From G963663615 sp963663615 (GTDB lineage Bacteria > Bacteroidota > Ignavibacteria > Ignavibacteriales > Melioribacteraceae): a DNA stretch of 64,000 nucleotides. The notes under the pieces were generated by a model. It was not told the origin of the DNA and made no database searches. It was given only the letters and a program-made list of their open reading frames with translations. Where the stretch lies: the NCBI GenBank assembly GCA_963663615.1, contig OY760517.1, positions 620,001-684,000 of the forward strand, read 5' to 3'. Below are positions 7,868 to 16,223 of this stretch, in pieces. Each line of letters begins with the position of its first letter. Within the stretch, counting starts at the first letter, position 1. Made by a program: the position numbers and the translations under genes.

Positions 7868-9094
7868 TTAATTATAAATATATTTAACTTTATTTACAGC
7901 TTTCTCAATATTTTCCTCTTTGAAAATATCTTTATTCAACAACTGTTTAATTGCTACTTCAGCTTTTTTTGTTTTACTATAATAAAAAGGTTTGTCATAT
8001 CTGTAGGCATATTGTCCGTAAATGATTGATTCACTTACCTGCCATGCTCTTGCATGTTTAGTGACAATACCAGGGATATCGATGTATCCAGCAATATATT
8101 TCATCTTATTTTCTGGTAAGAGCATTTCCGCCGCCCAAGCATCTGCTCTGTCTTCAATGGTCTTATCAATAAATAGATCGGCACTGCTCTTTTCAGCTGT
8201 AATATGATATTTAGTGAGCCTTATTGATTGCAGATCCTTTATTACATGACAAATCTCATGAAGTAAAGCAAACCAAATTGTGTCGTATGATTTTCTAAAA
8301 TCTTGAATTACAATACAGGGTTTATTATTGACAATAAATGTAGCACCTCTTACCTGAGTTTTACTTAAATAAGGATTTACTAATACAGTTACTCCTGCAT
8401 GATACAGATTTCGGATAGCATTTAATAAACCATTTACTTCATCACTTGTTGAGATACTCAATCTTGTTGAAATTGCTTTTACCTTTTCAAGATCAAAGTG
8501 ATAAGGATTATCAATTGATTTAAATTCTTCAATTGAAGTCATACACCAAAATTTTAACATTTTTTCAGATGTTGAAGCTCGTGTTCGACTAAATAAACTT
8601 GAAAGAGTAATCATCTTCTGCTCATATTCAAGGAGCGATTCCATTTCGAAATAATCCAATATCCTCTTTTCAATTTCCTCAAAATTCGACTTACTCTTAA
8701 TAAACCCTATACTTTTGAGCGTATCGAGGTCGAAGTTTCGAATAATAACTCCAGCACTTCGAGCCCCTTTTATTTTTTTGATTTCCTGAGAGTCAAGTTC
8801 TGCAATGTAGCGATGTACAAATTCACTAAAATCAATTTGTAAAAAATCTCCTAATTTCAAAATGGTGACAATATCAACCTTTTGGGCTTCTCCTGTCAGT
8901 ATACGATTTAAAGATTTGTTATCAATTTTAATTGCTCTACATAAAAAATTCTTCGTAATACCAAGTTCTTCTAACCTTTCCTCAATAAATTTTGCAAAAC
9001 TTATTGAAGAGTTTTGAAATGCTACAGAGAGATTAGATATCTTCACCTCGTTATTTTCAGAAGCATTTTCTGCACTTTTCATTAGCCTACCCAT
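7868..9094 (-). CDS. HTH-ImmA/IrrE metallopeptidase regulator (probable prophage repressor system)
   Basis: Residues 30-90 form a Cro/C1-type helix-turn-helix (LGITKNFLCRAIKIDNKSLN). The C-terminal domain carries the ImmA/IrrE zinc site HEICH at H279-E280-H283 in the context WFALLHEICHVIKD. Family members bind operators and cut repressor partners in response to signals such as DNA damage. One protein here combines DNA binding and peptidase domains in 408 residues, so it may be its own repressor and sensor. A palindromic operator lies 55 bases upstream. Another start at codon 5 is possible. Confidence 0.85.
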   Translation of the reverse strand: MGRLMKSAENASENNEVKISNLSVAFQNSSISFAKFIEERLEELGITKNFLCRAIKIDNKSLNRILTGEAQKVDIVTILKLGDFLQIDFSEFVHRYIAELDSQEIKKIKGARSAGVIIRNFDLDTLKSIGFIKSKSNFEEIEKRILDYFEMESLLEYEQKMITLSSLFSRTRASTSEKMLKFWCMTSIEEFKSIDNPYHFDLEKVKAISTRLSISTSDEVNGLLNAIRNLYHAGVTVLVNPYLSKTQVRGATFIVNNKPCIVIQDFRKSYDTIWFALLHEICHVIKDLQSIRLTKYHITAEKSSADLFIDKTIEDRADAWAAEMLLPENKMKYIAGYIDIPGIVTKHARAWQVSESIIYGQYAYRYDKPFYYSKTKKAEVAIKQLLNKDIFKEENIEKAVNKVKYIYN

Positions 9095-9107
9095 ATGTTA
9101 AGTAATT

Positions 9108-9172
9108 TTACCAAACAAAAATAATCATAAAAAGGCATTATAGCAAGCTTGTTTGGAAGTTTTTCCAAACAA
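9108..9172. promoter_or_regulatory. Operator: inverted repeat TTGTTTGGAA / TTCCAAACAA plus a half-site
   Basis: A perfect 10-bp inverted repeat with a 4-base spacer lies at 9149-9172. A third copy of the half-site (TTACCAAACAA) lies at 9108-9118, only 14 bases before the regulator start. Spaced copies of one half-site in front of an HTH regulator are typical of phage operators and of autoregulation. No protein-coding frame explains the repeat. Confidence 0.75.
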
Positions 9173-9276
9173 ATTAAGCACATTTGTCGAATGCCCCTTG
9201 GCGGCAATGGAGGGTAAAAAGTTAATGGCAGAATGCAATCCAAACCAATATTGTCTCGGAATATTATTATTAGGTA

Positions 9277-9576
9277 CTAATTTAAAGCATCCTCCCAACC
9301 TGCTCGTATGGTTCTTCCAATTTTGTCAACTGAATCCACCGGTACGATATAAATATTGCTCCTATTGCGGGGATGTCTGGGCGATCTGGATATTACATTT
9401 TGGGGCCGGAGAATATACTTATCCTCAATCAGTTTTCCCATATAGCTTCCATCACTATTCCAAACATCTCCATTACTTTCTATCCACCCATGATAAATAC
9501 CACTCTTATCATATAAGTAATTATTATTCGTGAAACCCCAGTATTTACCATTCCATTTGAAAATGCGATTTAGCAT
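9277..9576 (-). CDS. 4-fold beta-flower-like protein
   Basis: The first 60 residues are four short beta repeats of the kind WNGKYWGFTNN, YLYDKSGIYHGWIE, GDVWNSDGSYMGKL and DKYILR. This matches the short G-x-Y-x-G strand repeats of the 4-fold beta-flower domain, of unknown function. The C-terminal 40 residues are basic. It is transcribed toward the regulator gene. A long frame on the opposite strand here is a shadow. Confidence 0.6.
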   Translation of the reverse strand: MLNRIFKWNGKYWGFTNNNYLYDKSGIYHGWIESNGDVWNSDGSYMGKLIEDKYILRPQNVISRSPRHPRNRSNIYIVPVDSVDKIGRTIRAGWEDALN

Positions 9577-9676
9577 ATTATTCCCAAGTTCGTTTATTGA
9601 TCACTTATAATAAATGCTTTGTATATAACTTGCAAATGTTTATAGATAATGCTTGCTATTCCCCCATAAATAGTGC

Positions 9677-9709
9677 ACCCTGTGTGTGTTAAATTTATAA
9701 ACACAGGGT
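9677..9709. promoter_or_regulatory. Inverted repeat before the 72-residue gene
   Basis: ACCCTGTGT and ACACAGGGT form perfect 9-bp arms with a 15-base AT-rich spacer, ending six bases before ATG 9716. It could be an operator over the promoter or a hairpin in the leader that hides the ribosome site. There is no T-tract, so it is not a standard terminator. Confidence 0.5.
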
Positions 9710-9715
9710 AAATAA

Positions 9716-9934
9716 ATGATTGAATATTTAGTTAGACGGAACAATAGCAAGTGCGAAATATGGGAAATGTTTACTGAAAATACTTGCTTTAAGAATTCAG
9801 AAATACTTAACGTTAATGATGTCCTTACAAATACTGAACCGGTTGATTGTAATTTTATTAATAACTGGAAAAGTAAATACCTGACAGATAATGTTAAAAT
9901 TAGCTCAAAGTCATTTATTAAGGAGGTCTCATGA
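9716..9934 (+). CDS. Hypothetical phage protein, 72 residues
   Basis: A small soluble protein without a known motif, starting just behind a 9-bp inverted repeat. Its stop codon overlaps the next start (ATGA at 9931-9934). It is one of only two rightward genes in the accessory patch between the immunity and head blocks. Confidence 0.5.
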   Translation: MIEYLVRRNNSKCEIWEMFTENTCFKNSEILNVNDVLTNTEPVDCNFINNWKSKYLTDNVKISSKSFIKEVS

Positions 9935-10014
9935 ACAACGAAAACACAAAATACTCAGATGATAATGGGCAATGGATAGGTTTTGATGATGCCATGAAAC
10001 ACTTTTTCGGTTAA
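9931..10014 (+). CDS. Very small phage protein, 27 residues
   Basis: ATG 9931 has a strong ribosome site (AAGGAGGT at 9920-9927) and overlaps the previous stop by four bases. The peptide (ending DDAMKHFFG) stops one base before the convergent virion morphogenesis gene. The ribosome site and coupling are the main support. Confidence 0.5.
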   Translation: MNNENTKYSDDNGQWIGFDDAMKHFFG

Positions 10015-10623
10015 TTACTCGTTGATATTATTCCTTATATAATATTTGAAATAATTATCCAAGTTTTTAATGAGCTCTTTTTCAACTATTGGAATGAGCT
10101 CTTTTTCTTCTTGTTTAGTTAACCCTAAAATTTTATGAATCCTTTTGGACTTACCGGCACCGGCTATATTATGCCAGTAAGCAAGTTTTTGATTTTCCGA
10201 ACTTTTCCACCCTAAAGTAGCTGAATTGCTACCTGTCCGGATTACTCCTAAGTCTCTTAGATAACTTCCAGACCATGTCATTGTTACTTTATCATTTTGC
10301 TTACCTAAAAGACTTCTAAGTTTGGAATAACCGCCTTTAACTAATACCCAAAGGGCTTTACTTTTCGCAGTAAAAATCTGAAAATTTTCAGGATCGTAAA
10401 CTTTACTTCTATTACTATCTGTTCCAGCCGCTCTTCTAATTGTGCCTTGATTTGTTTGATTTAAGGCAGTAAGGGGCATAGCAAAAGGTTTCTCACTATA
10501 ATTACCGGCATTATCAGATGATCCGGGCAGAAACATACCCTGCTTTGTTCTTCTGCGAATAATGAAGAGTGTTTTATTTCCCAGCTTTGCAAGTAATATG
10601 TCATCAACTATTTTGTTAATCAT
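10015..10623 (-). CDS. Phage virion morphogenesis (tail completion) protein, Mu gpG-like
   Basis: The pattern WSGSYLRDLGVIRTGSNSA, then LAYWHN, and KRIHKILGLTKQEE near the C-terminus resembles the virion morphogenesis family (tail completion, head-tail joining), in which a conserved R-x(4)-LGL motif closes the domain. It starts four bases inside the portal gene's end, on the same strand, as expected for head-assembly neighbours. Confidence 0.6.
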   Translation of the reverse strand: MINKIVDDILLAKLGNKTLFIIRRRTKQGMFLPGSSDNAGNYSEKPFAMPLTALNQTNQGTIRRAAGTDSNRSKVYDPENFQIFTAKSKALWVLVKGGYSKLRSLLGKQNDKVTMTWSGSYLRDLGVIRTGSNSATLGWKSSENQKLAYWHNIAGAGKSKRIHKILGLTKQEEKELIPIVEKELIKNLDNYFKYYIRNNINE

Positions 10624-11843
10624 GTTAAACCAAGAGTATTTGGTTTTGCAACAATTACCTTGTCGTTTTCATCAGGTATTTTAAGACCAACATCGGTATA
10701 AACATTATCTTCAGCTACCGGAATACCATTACTTGTATAGTCAGTTACTATTCTTGCCCTTGATTCAAGATCATCAAATTTACGTTTCTTGAATACGAAT
10801 ACAGGAAATGCATTTCGTGGTTCATCAGAATAATTGATTCTATAATCTTTCATCAAGTATTGAGATGATATTAGCTTTTCAACAAAAACAAGATCACTTA
10901 GTGTAACGTTTTCAGCAATGCTATAACCGATTTTCGAAGCGGCGTAACTATGACCATCGCCCGGATCAGTTGCAGTATATTGTCCGGCAATTGATAAACT
11001 CATTGACCTGTTTACACTTTGTTCAAGTGCCTCATGCGATGCGAGTACTTCGTTTTTTAATGAATCAAGAACATTCACGTCAACACCTTTCGGAAAAGCT
11101 CCAACACTATTCTCCCCAATATTTTCAAGTTGAGTCATGATTTCAGACAGCATTGTTTTGAAACGTTCTTCATACTGAGCATATATCATGCTTTTTTCAT
11201 TGTTTTTTGCCCATGAAAAAAAGTCAAAATACTTAATAAGTACTCTTAAAAAGTTAATTCTTAGAAAGCCTCCCGGAAAGTCATTTTCGATACCGGACAT
11301 TGGGTTAAAACGAACGCAATATGTTGAACTATTGTCAATGTCTTTTCTTTCCCATTTTTGAGTATTGGTATCAGTATCGATGTGAATAAGTGAAGTATCA
11401 TTTTCAAGATCATAATCCAACTCGGTAAGTTGTAATGATTTAACAGAACTTACAAAATGCTTTCTGTTATCTGAGTGTTCCCAGTTGAGTTGTGCTGCGG
11501 ACATCCCATTTAATCGCCCATTCATGGTAGTATCAATAAGGCTGTGCAATCCTGAAGATGAAAATCGCTCTTGTATTTCAAGTAACTGTTTCTTTTCAGT
11601 TTCAGTTGCCTGGTATTCATCAGGGAACTTGATAGTATAAGCAAAACTTTGTACTGCTTGTTTTCTGAAGTATATTAAAGAAAATAAATGCTGATCAATT
11701 TGTGGTAATCTGATAAGAAGACTCATAAAGTATCTAATATCACGATACTTAGGGTCAACATATACAGCTTTCTTGTAGTATTCAATTGCCTTTTCGATTG
11801 ACTCAACCATTAGGCGTTTTGTCAAATATGAATTTATAAACAT
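10620..11843 (-). CDS. Portal protein, DUF935 (Mu gp29-like)
   Basis: The 407-residue product follows the DUF935 layout: N-terminal helices with YRDIRYFMSLLIRLPQ, a middle with NPMSGIENDFPGGFLRINFL, then a long helix (YEERFKTMLSEIMTQLENIG) and the segment SIAGQYTATDPGDGHSYAAS. Mu gp29 forms the dodecameric portal through which DNA passes. It lies between the terminase and morphogenesis genes, the usual order in Mu-like head clusters. Confidence 0.85.
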   Translation of the reverse strand: MFINSYLTKRLMVESIEKAIEYYKKAVYVDPKYRDIRYFMSLLIRLPQIDQHLFSLIYFRKQAVQSFAYTIKFPDEYQATETEKKQLLEIQERFSSSGLHSLIDTTMNGRLNGMSAAQLNWEHSDNRKHFVSSVKSLQLTELDYDLENDTSLIHIDTDTNTQKWERKDIDNSSTYCVRFNPMSGIENDFPGGFLRINFLRVLIKYFDFFSWAKNNEKSMIYAQYEERFKTMLSEIMTQLENIGENSVGAFPKGVDVNVLDSLKNEVLASHEALEQSVNRSMSLSIAGQYTATDPGDGHSYAASKIGYSIAENVTLSDLVFVEKLISSQYLMKDYRINYSDEPRNAFPVFVFKKRKFDDLESRARIVTDYTSNGIPVAEDNVYTDVGLKIPDENDKVIVAKPNTLGLT

Positions 11844-11851
11844 ACCTTACC

Positions 11852-13480
11852 TCAAACTCTTCTAATTTTTCGATTTGAATAACTTTTCATTTGTGGAACA
11901 TCGTCAAGGATATAACCAATACCAAGCTCAATTAGCAATGTGTATGCACAAATCATTGCATCAGGTGCGTCATCCTTTTTGCCAGCTTTCTTTAACCTAA
12001 ATCCAATAACCTGTTTGAAAAATTCCTTACCTTCGTGTGTTTTAATAAATCCTTGCGGGAAAAGGATCCTGTTTTCCTTCCAGACTGATTCAAGGTTTGT
12101 TGCCAACAGATCGACCTTGAATTTTCTGAATAGAACTGCCGGATAAGGTATCTTATAAATCTGTGTGAAGTTGTAAATATTGTTTTTCCAGTTCGATTCT
12201 TGGTTCACATTCCCATCCATGCCAAGCGTAACTATCATAGTACCTTTTCTGGATTCACTATCCTGCATTTCCAATATATCTTTTAACAACTCGTTGCTAT
12301 GGAAATAGCTTCGACATCTTGCATTTGTAATATAGTACTTTTGCGTACTTGGACTAAAACCAAAACAGGCAATTGCAGTTGTATCACCTTTGCCCTTTTC
12401 TGAGGTGTTTGGATCCGTCCAGATAACTGCCTGAATGTCACCGGGAAGCTCTGAGTACTCATTATAATATGTGTCAGGGAATAAGTCGCCTGATTTACGT
12501 CTTGGTCGTTGCTGGAAGTTACCTGCCCAATCTAATCCATCTTTTGGCTTTAATAGTTGGATTAGCTCTGCTTCGCTATTCGCTGGGAATCTTGAATACC
12601 ATAACGATTTTTGACGAGGATGCCTATGATTGTCCCACGCTGGATAAACATGCACTACAATATTTTCAGATATACGCCCATCGTCCTGTTCAGTAAGTAA
12701 TTGATTACTTAGATAATCAACATGCGTATTATTTGCCTCCCAAACAAGCGTACCTTTTTTACTTAAAGAGCCACGCATTTCATTAAGACGGTCTGCACGT
12801 TTTTCAATAGCTTCATTAGTTAATGAAGATGTCAGATTCTCAAAATCAGTTAAAAGGATAAAATCAAGACGGTTCATCAAACGTTGCTTACCTCGTGAAG
12901 ATTTTTCCTCTGACAAAGCTGTTACAAAAGTACCTTGCGGATTTTCAGTATTTGTAGCAAATAACTTTTCAGTTGATTGTTCATGCCAGTTAATTTCAAA
13001 ATCGTGTTGTATCCTGTCATTGTAAAGAATAAGATAAGTTATATCAAGAATATAGCTTTTGGGAGTATCCAGTGTTTCAGAACCAACTGCCATGAACCTT
13101 CTTTTACCGAATAGAAATTGATAAACAAAGTGTTTTTGAAGCATTGCAGTTTTTGCATGATCACGGGGGCCAAGTATGAGATGTGCTTTCTTATCCTGCT
13201 TATCTGCAATTGAAACAATTTCTTTATGAAACTTACCCGCAGGTGCATAATCACCATCGCCATACATTGAAGCTGGAAAATATACCTTATCAAAATACCA
13301 AAAATCGTTTTTTGCTCTTTCAAGTCGTTTCTGCTTAGCCTCATTAGACTTATCTTTCCCTGAAAATTGTGTGACTTTTAGCAGGGCATTTTTAAGCTCT
13401 TCCTTTTTGGCTATTGAGTCTTCAGAGTCTGCGAACTCTTGTAATTTGCGTAACGTATTATCAAGAAATTGATTACTCAT
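11852..13480 (-). CDS. Terminase large subunit, Mu gp28-like
   Basis: The 542-residue protein packages DNA into the prohead. The ATPase part shows a Walker-A-like LGPRDHAKT (about residue 105) and a Walker B LDFILLTDFE (about 210). The nuclease part shows the acidic residues of the RNase-H fold: IWTDPNTSEKGKGD, TLGMDG, and KKDDAPDAMICAY near the C-terminus. Its start shares one base with the stop of the small terminase gene. Confidence 0.88.
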   Translation of the reverse strand: MSNQFLDNTLRKLQEFADSEDSIAKKEELKNALLKVTQFSGKDKSNEAKQKRLERAKNDFWYFDKVYFPASMYGDGDYAPAGKFHKEIVSIADKQDKKAHLILGPRDHAKTAMLQKHFVYQFLFGKRRFMAVGSETLDTPKSYILDITYLILYNDRIQHDFEINWHEQSTEKLFATNTENPQGTFVTALSEEKSSRGKQRLMNRLDFILLTDFENLTSSLTNEAIEKRADRLNEMRGSLSKKGTLVWEANNTHVDYLSNQLLTEQDDGRISENIVVHVYPAWDNHRHPRQKSLWYSRFPANSEAELIQLLKPKDGLDWAGNFQQRPRRKSGDLFPDTYYNEYSELPGDIQAVIWTDPNTSEKGKGDTTAIACFGFSPSTQKYYITNARCRSYFHSNELLKDILEMQDSESRKGTMIVTLGMDGNVNQESNWKNNIYNFTQIYKIPYPAVLFRKFKVDLLATNLESVWKENRILFPQGFIKTHEGKEFFKQVIGFRLKKAGKKDDAPDAMICAYTLLIELGIGYILDDVPQMKSYSNRKIRRV

Positions 13481-14004
13481 TATCTGTCCCTTTGATACAT
13501 TTCCATTTCTTCTTTGTAGATTTGGACGATTTCCTGATTGGTCGCATCAGGTTTGAAACGTCTGATAATTCTTGCAATTACTTCAGCATCAGCACGGCGA
13601 ATATTACCTTTCAATTGTCGCTGTGTTATTTTTGTTTGGATTATCTCAATATCTTTAACCAGCTTCACCTTGGCATCCGGCAACATTTCATAAGAAGCTG
13701 CATCTTCAAGGGCGGACATTAGTACGAATAACTGAAAGTCGTCCAAATCTTGAAAGTCATCGATTGACCACTTAACGGTTTCAAGTTTTCCATCATCATT
13801 AATTAAACTTCTTGATTTGCCTTTATCTGCACGTGGAGACCCATCCAGTTTTGTGACGCCATTTATAACCCTATAAACTTGCCAATAGGTTACGTTTTCA
13901 AGTTCTGCAATCTGATTTATATCAAGCTCTTTTTTGAAAAAAAGCTCATGTATCTTTTTCCTTTTCGACAAAGTAAGTCGGTTAGCCAATTTAGACTTAG
14001 CCAT
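13480..14004 (-). CDS. Terminase small subunit-like DNA-binding protein
   Basis: Residues 10-50 form a helix-turn-helix (DINQIAELENVTYWQVYRVI) and the rest is helical, with a putative oligomerisation segment. Size (174 residues) and a one-base overlap with the large subunit support a small terminase, which recognises DNA for packaging. In Mu the equivalent gene is gp27. Confidence 0.7.
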   Translation of the reverse strand: MAKSKLANRLTLSKRKKIHELFFKKELDINQIAELENVTYWQVYRVINGVTKLDGSPRADKGKSRSLINDDGKLETVKWSIDDFQDLDDFQLFVLMSALEDAASYEMLPDAKVKLVKDIEIIQTKITQRQLKGNIRRADAEVIARIIRRFKPDATNQEIVQIYKEEMEMYQRDR

Positions 14005-14284
14005 TAGGGTTCCTCTTTATTTTTAATGATAAGTATGTGCCTATTGCTCCACCAGTTAACGATAGCAATACAACAGGGATGTACTGAAAGTCGTAATTTT
14101 CAAGAAATTTAAGTGTGAAATTGCTACCAATTGCAATATTTATAAGCCAAACCACCTGAACAAGGATACCGGAGACCACAGCAGCCGTAACATCATTTTT
14201 TGAAATAGATTTAACATTCCATGTTCGACAGGCAACAAATATGATTTGTGAAATAAAGACTATTATTGAATACTTTAATATCAT
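13997..14284 (-). CDS. Phage membrane protein, three helices
   Basis: Three membrane segments are visible at about residues 5-19, 33-52 and 66-86 in a 95-residue protein. Its stop overlaps the small terminase start by eight bases. Membrane proteins of this size in phage head clusters are often holin-related, but clearer holins lie at 17,287 and 18,002. Confidence 0.6.
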   Translation of the reverse strand: MILKYSIIVFISQIIFVACRTWNVKSISKNDVTAAVVSGILVQVVWLINIAIGSNFTLKFLENYDFQYIPVVLLSLTGGAIGTYLSLKIKRNPNG

Positions 14285-14541
14285 CTTGGATCCTTCAATA
14301 TTAATCGTTCCAATGAATTTCTCCCGGATTTACGAGAAATCTTTTCAAATAACTGTTGCAACGAATTTCTCCCGGATTTACGAGAAATCTTTTCGAACAA
14401 CTGTTGCAATGAATTTCTCCCGGATTTACGAGAAATCTTTTCTAAGCATTTCAATAAGCCAGTTGGCATAATGGCACGGCTAAAGTTTGGGAAATGTTGG
14501 GAAACGCCTGTATTGCGGTATTTGAGGGATTTAAGCATCAT
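14281..14541 (-). CDS. Open frame made largely of 16-residue repeats
   Basis: Residues 35-80 are three near-identical copies of KISRKSGRNSLQQLFE, the translation of a 48-bp DNA repeat. Because 48 is a multiple of three, the frame stays open. It is linked at both ends by ATGA overlaps with neighbouring genes, which favours translation, yet the repeats also occur outside genes. It may be a real gene invaded by the repeat or merely an open read-through. The N-terminal 34 residues match nothing I know. Confidence 0.35.
   Translation of the reverse strand: MMLKSLKYRNTGVSQHFPNFSRAIMPTGLLKCLEKISRKSGRNSLQQLFEKISRKSGRNSLQQLFEKISRKSGRNSLERLILKDPR
14315..14442. repeat. 48-bp palindromic tandem repeat, cluster 1 (three units)
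   Basis: Units begin at 14,315, 14,363 and 14,411 with a period of exactly 48. Each carries ATTTCTC and GAGAAAT as 7-bp inverted arms around CCGGATTTAC, followed by CTTTTC and a CTGTTGCAA-type spacer. The upstream flank carries a remnant of a further spacer. The spacer is conserved, so this is not a CRISPR array. Confidence 0.85.
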
Positions 14542-15008
14542 AAATGATCCTCATATTCGAGATATCCAGCAACAATTGATAAATCCGGATCCGCTTCGAA
14601 AATTTCAATTGGCTTAGTCTGTGCTGATAGATAAACTATAACGTTATTCGGTTCCTCTTTTGTACCAATATTAACTATTAGTTCACCGATACATTTTTTA
14701 ACAGCAGTTCTGGCATAATGTAACGCTTCACGAAGTGCCTCTGTTTCGTATCGATATCCGGGTGAACTTGAACAAATTAAAGCCAAAGTGACAGGAATTT
14801 TATGTACATGACCACCTGAAATCTTTTGACCATCCGTATCATAAATATATGCTACACCTATATAAGGTGGAGTAAATCCCGAATCATCATCCGGTTTTAC
14901 GGCAATCGCTTTTATAGTTTTTACGCTCTTATCACCATAAGTTAAATCCGTTAAGGATTTTAATTTTTCAACTAATGCATCGGCTACATGTGCTGGTTCT
15001 AATTCCAT
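14538..15008 (-). CDS. Mu gp37-like protein (DUF1834-type)
   Basis: The protein has the size (156) and pattern of the gp37 group: N-terminal ADALVEKLKSL, a middle with GHVHKIPVTLALICSSS and ALREALHYARTAVKK, and C-terminal strands. These proteins act in head-tail joining in Mu-like phages. It starts nine bases after the gp36-like gene and, with it, lies between two clusters of the 48-bp repeat. Confidence 0.6.
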   Translation of the reverse strand: MELEPAHVADALVEKLKSLTDLTYGDKSVKTIKAIAVKPDDDSGFTPPYIGVAYIYDTDGQKISGGHVHKIPVTLALICSSSPGYRYETEALREALHYARTAVKKCIGELIVNIGTKEEPNNVIVYLSAQTKPIEIFEADPDLSIVAGYLEYEDHL

Positions 15009-15017
15009 AAAATACTC

Positions 15018-15395
15018 CTATGGTGTAATTATACGTTTTGTGCCACTGACTTTGACCATCTCAACTGTGGAACTTTTTAATTGAGATTTGCCTGTTTCCA
15101 GGTTATTTAATAATGACATCGCATCATCTTTTAATATAGTTCGTCTTTTAATTTCATCCTCTGATACTTTGTATTGCCAGCGAATAATTTTGAAAAGTAC
15201 GATGTCTGCCCAGATACCTCTCAACATCCCAGGTGCACTTGCTGGATCGTCCGGAATCTCATATCCTGTTTTCTGATATATTAAATCGCTTACCTCAGCG
15301 TCTATTTCGGCAAGTTTATCTGTATCAACAGAATTAAGGAATTCATCCGCATCCAACACCCTGCTCGTTAATATCTGTTTATTACCAAATCCCAT
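15018..15395 (-). CDS. Mu gp36-like protein (DUF1320)
   Basis: The 125-residue product fits the DUF1320 layout: a helical N-terminus (DTDKLAEIDAEVSDLIYQKT), GMLRGIWADIVLFKIIRW, then SEDEIKRRTILKDDAMSLLN and LETGKSQL. This family is the head-completion or connector protein next to gp37 in Mu-like phages. It is the first gene of the leftward head module, opposite the scaffold gene. Confidence 0.75.
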   Translation of the reverse strand: MGFGNKQILTSRVLDADEFLNSVDTDKLAEIDAEVSDLIYQKTGYEIPDDPASAPGMLRGIWADIVLFKIIRWQYKVSEDEIKRRTILKDDAMSLLNNLETGKSQLKSSTVEMVKVSGTKRIITP

Positions 15396-15417
15396 TAGGG
15401 TTTCTCCTTACTTATTA

Positions 15418-15518
15418 GGAATCTTTTCAAACAATCGTTGTAACGAATTTCTCCCGGAATTATGAGAAATCCTTTCAAACAACCGTTGCAGTGAATTTCT
15501 CCTGGATTCATGAGAAAT
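15418..15518. repeat. 48-bp palindromic repeat, cluster 2 (two diverged units plus a partial)
   Basis: Units start at 15,445 and 15,493, again 48 bases apart, with a partial spacer before them. The inner sequence has diverged (CCGGAATTAT, CTGGATTCAT) while the 7-bp arms ATTTCTC / GAGAAAT are kept. It lies in the non-coding divergent region between the gp36-like and scaffold genes. Confidence 0.8.
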
Positions 15519-15558
15519 CTTACAAATCTAATATCGCTAAAAAAAAATGATGAAAAAT

Positions 15559-15577
15559 CTAACCGGTAACCAGTTAG
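15559..15577. promoter_or_regulatory. Short inverted repeat in the divergent head-gene promoter region
   Basis: CTAACCGG and CCAGTTAG form 8-bp arms with one mismatch around TAA, about 75 bases before the scaffold start. It could be an operator for the late rightward transcript; the evidence is only its symmetry and position. Confidence 0.3.
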
Positions 15578-15650
15578 ATGTTAGTGAGGATTGAAGTGCA
15601 TAAGTTGGGTATGTAAACATTAGAAACTAAAAACAGGAGTTGCCTAAATC

Positions 15651-16196
15651 ATGTGGGAAAAAATAAAAGCACTACTTGAGAATCTCGGTATTGAAGTCCC
15701 AAAGGAAAAAGAGGACAAGGTAAAAGATGAAATTAATAAAATTGTCCCGGTGACAGGACCAGGACAGGAAAAGAAAAATGCCACCCAGGAAGGTTCTGAA
15801 ATGTCTGAAGCCCTTAAAACAATTAAAGCTCAGCAGGCTCAAATACAAGAATTATCTGACCTTATTAAAGATATGAAAAAAGACCGTGATGAATCTGTTG
15901 CGGCTCAAAAAGAAAAGCTTGAAGCTGACAGGCAAAAGAAAATCGAAAATCTGAAAAAGAAAGGTATTGAGGAAGGGCGTATCACGGAAGCTAAGTGGAA
16001 TGAAAAATGGAAAGCAATTGCGGAAAAAGACCCTGAGCAATTCGAATCTATACTCTCCGACCTTTCGGTTGATAAATCACTTGTAAAAAACAGCGATGGT
16101 GGTAAAACTAACGAATCACAGAAAACCGCATACAAGGGCCCGCTTTCTGGTGCAAATCCAACAATGTTGGAAGCCATGAACAAAATGGATAACTAA
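15651..16196 (+). CDS. Capsid scaffolding-like protein
   Basis: The protein is highly charged and helical, with a long coiled coil at about residues 50-115 (KTIKAQQAQIQELSDLIKDM) and a short C-terminal helix (TMLEAMNKMD). Directly upstream of the major capsid gene, that profile is typical of scaffolds that guide capsid assembly. There is no visible protease domain such as Mu gpI carries, so it is a scaffold only. Start ATG 15,651 follows CAGGAG. Confidence 0.7.
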   Translation: MWEKIKALLENLGIEVPKEKEDKVKDEINKIVPVTGPGQEKKNATQEGSEMSEALKTIKAQQAQIQELSDLIKDMKKDRDESVAAQKEKLEADRQKKIENLKKKGIEEGRITEAKWNEKWKAIAEKDPEQFESILSDLSVDKSLVKNSDGGKTNESQKTAYKGPLSGANPTMLEAMNKMDN

Positions 16197-16223
16197 TTAA
16201 CTAAAATTTAAGAAGGAAACATT

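Noticed and set aside
9153..9533. 126-residue rightward frame
   Set aside because: It is the shadow of the beta-flower-like gene on the other strand and starts inside the operator region.
14315..15518. CRISPR array
   Set aside because: The spacer between repeats is conserved rather than variable, the repeat is strongly palindromic, and no cas genes are near.
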